Source: CAZDBA01 sp964503615
GTDB lineage: Bacteria > Planctomycetota > Planctomycetia > Pirellulales > Pirellulaceae
Reading direction: 5' to 3'
Assembly: GCA_964503615.1 (NCBI GenBank)
Contig: CAZDBA010000135.1
Coordinates: forward strand, 1-13,086
DNA length: 13,086 nucleotides
Part shown: piece after piece, positions 7,601 through 13,086 of the stretch
How the letters are laid out: each line of letters opens with the position of its first letter
How positions within the stretch are numbered: the stretch's first letter is position 1
The notes under the pieces: generated by a model
What the model saw: only the letters and a program-made list of their open reading frames with translations
Databases searched by the model: none
Told to the model about the DNA's origin: nothing
Position numbers and translations under genes: made by a program

Positions 7601-7879
7601 TTACTTGTAATAGACAACGATTCCGATCAACACGACGTGAACAACGATCATCAAATAGGTCGTTAGCCGAAATTGGAGCTTTTGAGTCTTGTGGCGAAAA
7701 TACTGTTGGCCCAGCAACGCGCCAGGCCAACCGCCCAACAAGGCAAGGGTATGTAAAGTCCGTTCAGGAATACGCCAGCCGTTATTCTTTGCCTGCCTTT
7801 TGTCATACCCATAGATAACAAAACAAATCAAACTCATCACCAGAACGATGGGGAAATAGATTTGAAAAAAACCGATCAA
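7601..7879 (-). CDS. DUF1294 small membrane protein
   Basis: 92 residues if it starts at TTG 7879. The core is diagnostic of DUF1294: Y-D-K-R-x-A, then W-R-I-P-E-R-T-L-H, then G-G-W-P-G-A-x2-G-Q, then R-H-K-T-x-K-x-x-F. One hydrophobic segment precedes the core and one ends the protein, so it is a small inner-membrane protein with a conserved loop between. The family's function is unknown; some members are fused to a cold-shock domain, but this one is not. The TTG at 7879 has GGAG 8 bases upstream. An earlier in-frame GTG at 7915 falls inside the palindromic element at 7907-7956 and lacks a good ribosome site, and a later ATG is at 7837. It is convergent with lptB, with a 53-base gap and no obvious terminator. 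Confidence 0.85.
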   Translation of the reverse strand: MIGFFQIYFPIVLVMSLICFVIYGYDKRQAKNNGWRIPERTLHTLALLGGWPGALLGQQYFRHKTQKLQFRLTTYLMIVVHVVLIGIVVYYK

Positions 7880-7906
7880 GATTTGTTCTCCATAACAACT
7901 TGGCCA

Positions 7907-7956
7907 AAGTAGCACGCCTCGTCCAGGCGTTAACTCGTCAAAGAGGCGAGCTACTT
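7907..7956. repeat. Long interrupted palindrome, possible dispersed REP/MITE-like element
   Basis: AAGTAGC-A-CGCCTC (7907-7920) is matched by GAGGCG-A-GCTACTT (7943-7956): 13 paired bases each side, broken by one A-A mismatch, around a 22-base loop. Internal alternatives exist: CGCCT 7915-7919 can also pair with AGGCG 7925-7929, and CTCG 7934-7937 with CGAG 7947-7950, giving a two-hairpin form. The element sits in the gap between the DUF1294 gene and the secreted-protein gene. It has no T tract, so it is not a standard terminator. That it is repeated elsewhere in the genome is inference. Confidence 0.65.
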
Positions 7957-7986
7957 AACTGGCAACCCAAATTCCTAACCGTTGCA

Positions 7987-8397
7987 CTAGCGAGTACGAG
8001 AACCCGACCCAGCTTCTTTACCCGCGCCCGCTTCATCTCCAGCTTCTTCCGCTTCCGCAGCGGCGAGTTCCATCGATGTGACAGTCACGATCCAGCGAGC
8101 CGGGATTTCAACACCCTGTCGCTTTTCCAGCTCACCTTTAACTTGCACGACTTGCCCATTCATGCCCTCCGCTGCTTCACGGAGTTTTTCTGGCACTTCA
8201 AGCTCCCAAGTAATGTTCTTGCAAGTGATCACCACGCCGGTGGTTTCACCTCCGATCGCTACCACTCCCGTCTGCAACGTTCCGACAACGTCCACCTGAA
8301 TCCTCGGGGCTGGATCAGATTCAACCGCCGGCTCGCTCGAAAAAGTGAAAGCGGACAACGTCAAAACTACGAAAGTCGCCAAACAAAAGGTTTTCAT
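7987..8397 (-). CDS. Small secreted protein, function unknown
   Basis: 136 residues. A signal peptide covers about residues 1-20 (Lys2, then a hydrophobic run, then a Ser-rich end), so the protein is exported. The mature part (about 32-110) is a compact beta-rich domain with several V-x-G elements: V-D-V-V-G-T-L-x-T-G-V-V-A-I-G-G-E-T-T-G, then W-E-L-E-V, then V-V-Q-V-K-G-E-L, then G-V-E-I-P-x-R-W-I-V-T-V. An OB-like small barrel is possible, but I recognise no named family. The C-terminus (111-136) is rich in Glu, Ala and Gly and ends in basic residues. ATG 8397 has GGAG about 11 and AGGA about 4 bases upstream. A strong inverted repeat lies just upstream at 8416-8453. Confidence 0.75.
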   Translation of the reverse strand: MKTFCLATFVVLTLSAFTFSSEPAVESDPAPRIQVDVVGTLQTGVVAIGGETTGVVITCKNITWELEVPEKLREAAEGMNGQVVQVKGELEKRQGVEIPARWIVTVTSMELAAAEAEEAGDEAGAGKEAGSGSRTR

Positions 8398-8415
8398 TTT
8401 CCTACTCCAAATCGA

Positions 8416-8453
8416 TTGTGAAACAAAATTAGTGACGCGCTATTGTTTCACAA
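8416..8453. promoter_or_regulatory. 11-bp perfect inverted repeat upstream of the secreted-protein gene
   Basis: TTGTGAAACAA (8416-8426) and TTGTTTCACAA (8443-8453) are exact reverse complements separated by 16 bases, with a further small TAG/CTA pairing inside. The element ends 19 bases before the ATG at 8397, next to the ribosome site GGAG. It could be an operator or a 5' leader hairpin. No U tract follows on either strand, which argues against a terminator. Confidence 0.5.
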
Positions 8454-8515
8454 GTTCCCAACCTGGCCAAGAATGTCAGAATTCCAATCCCCAGAATTCC
8501 CCAGCCTGTCTGGGG

Positions 8516-9940
8516 CTACTTTTTGGATTTGATTGCTTTGAGCTCTTCAAACTCAGGGCTCTTTTTGTAAAACGGATCCAACGGGAAGCATCCCGAGATG
8601 ATTCCGTTGCGAGGAGCCGTGGTACAGTCACTGAAAGTCCGACAGATCTTTTTCCTTTGAACGACCGAACCGGCCAAAACGTCAGCCGGAAGATCTGGAT
8701 AGGACAAAACCATTCGTCCCAAGCCGACCGAATCGACCATCCCTTCACGTACGACCGCTTGAGCCACATTGGGCAACCAGTCTTGCAAGTATGAGTAACC
8801 TGAGCCGACGACGATCAAATTCGGATTCTGCTTTTTAAGCTCGGCTGTTGCCTGAATCTGTCGGGCAACTCCCACCAATGGATCTTCTGGTGGTTGGTAG
8901 CCATCTGAAGGCGGAAAAGTTGCTGGCCTTTGAATATGAGGATTGTAGTAAGGACTGCCCGCAGTCGTACACAACATCTCGATCCCCAACTCCTGCATCA
9001 GCGTCAGCAATTTTGCGGGCTCTTCCAATGAGATACCGACCCCCGTTCCATCTCCCCCGAACGCAGATTCGTATTTCCCTTCCACACAAGCCACGCCAGT
9101 ACCTTCGGGGCCCGGTTGGAATGGAGAGAAATCAAACATGCTCAAACGCACACCGAATTTCATTTGCGGGCAAACCGCTCGGATTCCAGCAACGATGTCC
9201 CGCAAGAATCGGGTACGGTTCTCAAAACTGCCGCCAAATTCGCCGGGTCGATCGTAACCAGACAAGATCTCGTGGCCGAGGTAGCCATGGCAATGTTTAA
9301 TATCAACCCAACTAAAGCCTGCTTTCTCCGCAAGTTGAGCCGCTGCAATAAAATCGTCGATCAACTGCTTGAGTTCGTCATCAGAAAGGATCGCAACGTC
9401 CGAATCGACTGAAAATTTCTCGTCAAGCACGGGATGCTTGTAAGCAGTTCGCGGTTCAATTTTTGCTTTGTCGTTCGGCCGGGCGAAACGACCAGAATGA
9501 GTCAACTGCAACCCCAGCAGCAGGTCATCTGAGGTGGAGAAATTTTCCTCATGGGCATCAATTAGCGTTTGTCGCAAGCTACTAATTTCACCAACCGTTT
9601 TCTCGTTGAGCATCAACTGATTTGGATTCGCTCTACCATCCGGCCGCACAGAAACCGCTTCGCCACCCCAAATCAGCTTGGCTCCGCTCAAGCCGAAGTT
9701 CTTCCAGCGTCGGCGAGTCAAATCGCTTGGCAAGCCGTCTGTCGTGCCGTCCCAACCTTCCATTGGCAAAATGCAAAACCGGTTGCCACACTTCAAACTT
9801 CCACTGGAAATTGGCTGAGCAAGTGGCGAACCATCTCCGCTTTGTACTTCTTCGTCAAAGGGCAGTGAAACACCGATTGATTGCAGATGCTCTCGGAAAA
9901 TCTCAGCAGTTTTTAGCTTTGAAACTTTTGGAAACGCCAT
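8516..9940 (-). CDS. Old Yellow Enzyme-type NADH:flavin oxidoreductase
   Basis: 474 residues, one FMN-binding TIM barrel of the OYE / 2,4-dienoyl-CoA reductase superfamily, cytoplasmic, reducing activated C=C bonds with NAD(P)H. Visible: L-P-M early in the barrel (58-60); G-L-Q-L-T-H-S-G-R-F (143-152) with the flavin-contacting Gln145; the catalytic segment D-I-K-H-C-H-G-Y-L (213-221); then G-G-S-F-E-N-R-x-R-F (236-245), a classic OYE signature; and the phosphate-binding strands at about 377-388 and 405-410. The larger members add a 4Fe-4S site and a second flavin domain. Here the protein stops after the barrel, and only C439-x11-C451 of the usual Cys4 spacing remains, with C433 one residue out of register. 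ATG 9940 has AGGA 9 bases upstream. The substrate is not readable. Confidence 0.92.
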   Translation of the reverse strand: MAFPKVSKLKTAEIFREHLQSIGVSLPFDEEVQSGDGSPLAQPISSGSLKCGNRFCILPMEGWDGTTDGLPSDLTRRRWKNFGLSGAKLIWGGEAVSVRPDGRANPNQLMLNEKTVGEISSLRQTLIDAHEENFSTSDDLLLGLQLTHSGRFARPNDKAKIEPRTAYKHPVLDEKFSVDSDVAILSDDELKQLIDDFIAAAQLAEKAGFSWVDIKHCHGYLGHEILSGYDRPGEFGGSFENRTRFLRDIVAGIRAVCPQMKFGVRLSMFDFSPFQPGPEGTGVACVEGKYESAFGGDGTGVGISLEEPAKLLTLMQELGIEMLCTTAGSPYYNPHIQRPATFPPSDGYQPPEDPLVGVARQIQATAELKKQNPNLIVVGSGYSYLQDWLPNVAQAVVREGMVDSVGLGRMVLSYPDLPADVLAGSVVQRKKICRTFSDCTTAPRNGIISGCFPLDPFYKKSPEFEELKAIKSKK

Positions 9941-10020
9941 AGAGTTCGATCCTTTTGTTTAGCGCGTGACGTGCTGAATTTTGGCAGGTAGACATTGCGA
10001 ATGGAATTCACCCGACGCAA

Positions 10021-10034
10021 TTCATAATTATGAA
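10021..10034. promoter_or_regulatory. 14-bp perfect palindrome upstream of the OYE gene
   Basis: TTCATAATTATGAA is a perfect palindrome 80 bases upstream of the OYE start, between it and the tRNA terminator, where an operator would be expected. It is AT-rich and short, and about one such palindrome is expected by chance in a window of this size, so the assignment is weak. Confidence 0.25.
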
Positions 10035-10048
10035 AAGCTGTACGGTGC

Positions 10049-10080
10049 AAAAAAAAGCCGACCCAGTAAGGTCGGCCTTT
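10049..10080 (-). terminator. Rho-independent terminator of the initiator tRNA
   Basis: Read on the minus strand, GCCGACC, a 6-base loop (TTACTG) and GGTCGGC form a 7-bp GC-rich stem (plus-strand arms 10057-10063 and 10070-10076), followed at once by eight T's (plus-strand A's 10049-10056). It lies 20 bases after the tRNA 3' end and separates the tRNA from the downstream OYE gene. The plus strand also has four T's after the stem, so weak bidirectional action is possible. Confidence 0.9.
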
Positions 10081-10099
10081 TGGATTGATCGTAATCAAG

Positions 10100-10173
<74 letters not shown>

Positions 10174-10525
10174 CCCGTATAGTAGTCGAATCCCAATATT
10201 AGGGAAGGCCTGTTTTGTGATTTTTCTCAGCTCGCTCAAACCATGAATTTGCTCTGCCTGTGCCTTTCGTAGTTGCGAAAGTGGCGCGCCTTACGCATCT
10301 TTTTCGGAGCGAAAGGCGAAGGTAAGCGATGACGGTTTGTGAGACCTTTCCAATGCACTTTTGATAGAACGATGAGAGGTGTTGCAAAACCCTCGGTTCG
10401 TTTCTGCAAGCTTGCTTTTGAGTTGAATTTCACACGGTAAAACCGGGCTAAAACTGAGCGTGTGTGACTGACGGACTTTCGCTATTCTCTGCCTCATTTG
10501 AATTATCGAAACCTCAGTCGGAAAA
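10174..10525. other. 352-base intergenic region with small hairpins, no convincing gene
   Basis: This gap separates the minus-strand tRNA from the plus-strand hydrolase and must hold both promoters, but I see no convincing -35/-10 pair. It contains a perfect hairpin CTTTCG-6-CGAAAG (10264-10281) and, close by, an interrupted one: CGCC 10287-10290 with GGCG 10315-10318, enclosing TTTCG 10302-10306 with CGAAA 10310-10314. A 10-bp palindrome GCAAGCTTGC lies at 10406-10415. Short open frames on the minus strand here resemble no protein and have no ribosome sites. Confidence 0.5.
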
Positions 10526-12523
10526 ATGCCTTCAACGCCAAAACAAATTGACCATCTGGTCATGGTTGTCCATGGCGTAGGTGATCCCGAACCTGGGGAT
10601 ACACTCAGCAAGCTCGCGCGATCGATCGCAGGCGATTCTCAGCCGCTGACCGAGATGCAAAGTGTTCTTTGGCTTGGCGAACCTGAATTTGATACCAAGA
10701 GAAGACAGACTTTTCCCTGCCATGTTCGAAAACTGGAATTCAATGAATCCAATGTTCAATTGGCCGAAGTTTTCTGGGGTGACCTCTCTCGGGTTCGACA
10801 TGGATTTATTGGAGTCATCGTTGGGATGTTCGAGATCCTGTTCGGCTTGCGCTACGTAGGATACGTGGCTGCCGACCAACATGACCGGGCTGCTCAACAT
10901 CTGAAACGGCTTGGCCACAACGCGACCCACTTGATTCATGGCCCCGTTCTCGCCGTCTGCTTTATGTTGGCATTGCTCACTGGCGCAATTGGCCTGACCG
11001 AGACGATGTGGACTGACTCGCACAAAGCAGAAGTCTGGAACGCGTTTCTGGTATCCGGATGTTGTGGTCTGGCATTGGTCATGGCCATGCTTGGGTATCG
11101 AATGACATCCAATCGGGTGGCAAAGCGGTTTTGGTATTGGACCGAAGTTGCTGCGATATTCGTGGCTGGTTTGATCGTTGTTGAAAACCTTGTCTTTCAT
11201 TCATCTTTCAGCCACGCTACGCACTCGTCCGATGCGCTAAGCGGTTTACTGTGGTACTGTCGTGTGCTGGTTACCATGCTGGGCGGGCTTTGGTTTGTGG
11301 AAACTTGTATGATCGTCGCTGCGGCAGTCTGCTGGATGGTCGCTTGCATAAATCCCAAAAACTATCGACCGGCACTTCATATCGCTTTTCTGATTCCGGC
11401 AGCGGTAATAGGTTTTTGGGGATTGGCTTTACCAGTCTGCTGGCTGTCTACCGCAAGATTTTTGCGTGGCTTCTTAAAACTGGAAGAATTCGAAAGCCTG
11501 TTTCACCAAGCAGTCCCCATGATGGGCGTGCAAGTCGTTATGGGCACGATCGTCTGTGCTATCGCAGCTGGATCGTTGGCCCGTTTCGCCTACTGGAAAC
11601 GTCGTCATAGCCAGTTTGAAAGTGGCAATGAGAATCCGGGACGGCCGCCCCGGTTAATCGTTTCTATTCCCCTGCAAATGGCGCTGGCTGGAAGTGCGGT
11701 GTTCGGCGTTACGATGGTCGGAATATTGGAAGTAATGCAGTTCTTCGGATACTCGTATGAGGAAACTGTACTGGGAAACCTGATGGCCGAAGCCAACAAA
11801 TACGCGGTCGGTATCCTGTTGCCAACAGCGTTTTTGGGCTTCATGATTTTGCCCAGAATCCAACCCGTGTTGGATATCATGCTGGACGTAGTCAACCATT
11901 TCAATTTTCGCGACACCGAGATTCAGGACATCCTGAACGACCAGGATGAATTCGACATTAATGAGACCACGTTTGATTCAGGGAGATTATTTTTCCATCG
12001 CCGTGACTCAATCCATGTCCGATTCAAAACGGTGCTGGCTCACTATCGAGACCAAATCAACAACCGTCCCGAATTGACGATCATCAGTCACAGCCAAGGC
12101 ACGATGGTCGCGATTGAAACGCTAAACGATCCCGATCTGGCTTGGCTACACAATCAATTCAGTTCCGTGACACTCGTTACCATGGGATCACCCTTCAGCC
12201 ACCTTTACCAAAACTATTTCCAACACTTCTATCCAGATCTGGAGACAGAATACTGGGAATGTCTTCGTGAACAGCTGGACCGCTGGATTAACATTCATCG
12301 AATCGATGACTTTGTTGGCACGGACGTCAACTTTCCCGTCAAAATGCGGATCCCAACCGAAGCGCATCCGAAGGGAATTTACTCAAACCACCCCGTGGGG
12401 CCTCGCGGGCATATGAACTACTGGGTTGATGCCGAGGTTCTCAAGATCCTTCGCTGGGAACTCATGGGCGCAAGGGACGAAGAAGACATGGAAAGTTTCC
12501 GCTCACGGTTCCATGCAGCGTGA
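10526..12523 (+). CDS. Polytopic membrane protein with split alpha/beta-hydrolase fold, function unknown
   Basis: 665 residues. The N-terminus has a strand plus H-G-V-G (H16-G19), the oxyanion-loop motif that follows strand 3 of alpha/beta hydrolases. The nucleophile elbow lies about 500 residues later: S-H-S-Q-G (521-525, Ser523 as nucleophile), preceded by L-T-I-I and followed by T-M-V-A-I-E-T-L. Further on are V-T-L-V-T-M-G-S-P (548-556), candidate acids Asp594/Asp595 in H-R-I-D-D-F-V-G, and candidate His622 or His629 in G-H-M-N-Y-W. Between the two halves lie about 8-10 hydrophobic segments (roughly 95-113, 136-158, 170-192, 203-223, 240-275, 283-308, 328-350, 383-403, 425-445). The hydrolase domain is presumably cytoplasmic, since there is no signal peptide. 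ATG 10526 has only a weak CGGA upstream. No named family recognised; a lipase or esterase acting at the membrane is inference. Confidence 0.8.
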   Translation: MPSTPKQIDHLVMVVHGVGDPEPGDTLSKLARSIAGDSQPLTEMQSVLWLGEPEFDTKRRQTFPCHVRKLEFNESNVQLAEVFWGDLSRVRHGFIGVIVGMFEILFGLRYVGYVAADQHDRAAQHLKRLGHNATHLIHGPVLAVCFMLALLTGAIGLTETMWTDSHKAEVWNAFLVSGCCGLALVMAMLGYRMTSNRVAKRFWYWTEVAAIFVAGLIVVENLVFHSSFSHATHSSDALSGLLWYCRVLVTMLGGLWFVETCMIVAAAVCWMVACINPKNYRPALHIAFLIPAAVIGFWGLALPVCWLSTARFLRGFLKLEEFESLFHQAVPMMGVQVVMGTIVCAIAAGSLARFAYWKRRHSQFESGNENPGRPPRLIVSIPLQMALAGSAVFGVTMVGILEVMQFFGYSYEETVLGNLMAEANKYAVGILLPTAFLGFMILPRIQPVLDIMLDVVNHFNFRDTEIQDILNDQDEFDINETTFDSGRLFFHRRDSIHVRFKTVLAHYRDQINNRPELTIISHSQGTMVAIETLNDPDLAWLHNQFSSVTLVTMGSPFSHLYQNYFQHFYPDLETEYWECLREQLDRWINIHRIDDFVGTDVNFPVKMRIPTEAHPKGIYSNHPVGPRGHMNYWVDAEVLKILRWELMGARDEEDMESFRSRFHAA

Positions 12524-12733
12524 CGGAATCTACCCAAAAGTTCGTTCCACGTGATATGACTCTACTTGCCGGAAAAAGCAAGCAAACCGCATAGAGTTCC
12601 ACCAACCCCTACTCTCAAAACCCTTGGATTAGATTCTGGGCGCAGTGCAAGCTTATTGATAAGTGGGAAGACAACCCATAGCCGAGGGTAATTTTATGCA
12701 GAGTAGTAACGAGGGAAGGCATATTCGGTAACC
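12524..12733. other. Intergenic stretch after the hydrolase gene with an imperfect hairpin
   Basis: ACTCTA-CTTGC (12559-12569) can pair with GCAAG (12578-12582) and TAGAGT (12592-12597), leaving a 9-base bulge on the right. There is no T tract, so it is at best a weak terminator or an RNA-stabilising structure. A short palindrome CTTAT-TG-ATAAG lies at 12652-12663. A leader-like ATG frame of 11 codons runs 12696-12731 and ends two bases before the next candidate ATG. I see no convincing gene in this stretch. Confidence 0.4.
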
Positions 12734-12850
12734 ATGTGGTCTAAAATTCCAATTCTCGTCAGTATCATTGTGTCTGGCTTGGCTCTACTTGCTTCCAGTC
12801 TGAATCTCTACGAAACCCACGAATCAAGCAAAATGAGACATTTGGCCTAA
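12734..12850 (+). CDS. Possible 38-residue single-pass membrane peptide
   Basis: The frame from ATG 12734 to TAA 12848-12850 encodes Met-Trp-Ser-Lys, then a hydrophobic run of about 20 residues rich in Ile, Leu, Val, Ser and Ala (5-24), then a short polar tail (Asn-Leu-Tyr-Glu-Thr-His-Glu). That composition fits a small single-pass membrane peptide. Against it: the nearest purine-rich site (GAGGGAAGG) is about 14 bases upstream, which is long, and a frame this short can arise by chance. Reported as a candidate only. Confidence 0.3.
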   Translation: MWSKIPILVSIIVSGLALLASSLNLYETHESSKMRHLA

Positions 12851-12870
12851 AATTTGTGTGTTTTCGAGAA

Positions 12871-12903
12871 ATTCCGATACGGCAACAATAGTTTAGTCGG
12901 AAT
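12871..12903. promoter_or_regulatory. Inverted repeat upstream of the last gene's promoter
   Basis: ATTCCGA (12871-12877) and TCGGAAT (12897-12903) are exact reverse complements 19 bases apart, ending just before the putative -35 at 12911. The position fits a regulator site, but the arms are only 7 bases, so chance is possible. Confidence 0.25.
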
Positions 12904-12910
12904 AGCAAGG

Positions 12911-12938
12911 TTGTAACCGTTAATTTCTCTACTACAAT
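12911..12938 (+). promoter_or_regulatory. Candidate sigma-70-type promoter for the last gene
   Basis: TTGTAA (12911-12916, 4 of 6 matches to the -35 consensus) and TACAAT (12933-12938, 5 of 6 matches to the -10) are separated by 16 bases. This would put the transcript start near 12945 and give a leader of about 50 bases before ATG 12995. Confidence 0.4.
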
Positions 12939-12994
12939 GACTAAATGTCCACAATGGATTCTTTGATCACTTTCAACTCCGGAGATTTTTTTTC

Positions 12995-13086
12995 ATGAGT
13001 AACAGATTTAATTTGGCTTCGGCGTTTGCCTTGGCCGTTTGCTTTATCGCAAATTCGGCTTCGGCTCAAATTTTGCTTTTTGATGA
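12995..13086 (+). CDS. Exported protein, N-terminus only (runs off the window)
   Basis: Thirty codons are visible. ATG 12995 has GGAG 10 bases upstream (12981-12984). The N-terminus is a textbook signal peptide: Ser-Asn-Arg, a hydrophobic Ala/Leu/Phe/Val run, then N-S-A-S-A with likely cleavage before Gln25, a type I signal peptidase site of the kind the two proteases in this window would cut. Only about six mature residues are present, so no family can be assigned. The gene lies 144 bases beyond the small candidate ORF and probably has its own promoter. Confidence 0.7.
   Translation, partial: MSNRFNLASAFALAVCFIANSASAQILLFD

Noticed and set aside
7426..7818. Plus-strand open frame of 130 codons after lptB
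   Set aside because: It overlaps the lptB tail and the DUF1294 gene on the other strand, and its translation is low-complexity Arg/Asn/Thr/Ser-rich with no domain.
8416..8453. TTGTGA and TCACAA half-sites suggesting a CRP/FNR-type site
   Set aside because: The TGTGA and TCACA cores are 26 bases apart instead of 6, so the spacing does not fit a CRP dimer site.
8477..8500. 9-base direct repeat CAGAATTCC (8477-8485 and 8492-8500)
   Set aside because: Two copies only, with no flanking structure; too little to call a repeat element.
8499..8515. CCCCAG-5-CTGGGG hairpin immediately after the OYE stop codon
   Set aside because: The stem is GC-rich and well placed, but no T tract follows on the minus strand, so I do not call it a terminator.
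10291..10611. Minus-strand open frame of 106 codons upstream of the hydrolase gene
   Set aside because: It overlaps the start of the real hydrolase gene, has no family resemblance and no ribosome site.

Overview
The window looks like chromosomal DNA of a planctomycete, most likely from the Pirellulales. The evidence is indirect: two oversized signal peptidases I carrying inserted domains, a duplicated Cys4 zinc-ribbon protein with a long Lys/Ser/Pro-rich linker, several secreted proteins of no named family, and loosely packed short gene groups on both strands. There is no rRNA, marker gene or database comparison to prove it. I see no CRISPR array, transposase, phage gene or canonical defence gene.

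Layout: (1) 1-376, the C-terminal part of a RimI-like N-acetyltransferase on the plus strand, closed by a terminator. (2) 374-3248, three minus-strand genes: a VTT/DedA-like membrane protein, uracil phosphoribosyltransferase (upp), and a tail-anchored double zinc-ribbon protein. (3) 3248-7547, a plus-strand envelope block: two consecutive signal-peptidase-I-type proteases, then an LptB-type ABC ATPase. The first protease gene and the VTT gene start head to head with no intergenic space. (4) 7601-9940, minus strand: a DUF1294 membrane protein, a small secreted protein of unknown function and an Old Yellow Enzyme-type flavin oxidoreductase. Two inverted-repeat structures lie in the gaps. (5) 10049-10173, the initiator tRNA (CAU anticodon) on the minus strand with a strong terminator. 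(6) 10526-12523, a large membrane-embedded alpha/beta hydrolase on the plus strand. (7) 12524-13086, a mostly empty stretch with a possible tiny membrane ORF, then the first 30 codons of an exported protein.

The functional theme of the middle is the cell envelope. Signal peptidases release exported proteins from the inner membrane, LptB powers LPS transport to the outer membrane, and VTT proteins are membrane proteins linked to lipid handling. The remaining genes are housekeeping (upp, rimI, initiator tRNA) or unassigned.

The best leads for something not well described are: the tandem proteases with a zinc ribbon and a beta-rich insert nested in the catalytic domain; the alpha/beta hydrolase whose fold appears to be split by about 8-10 membrane helices; an initiator tRNA that departs from two textbook hallmarks (U1:A72 and A29:U41); and two palindromic elements at 7907-7956 and 8416-8453.
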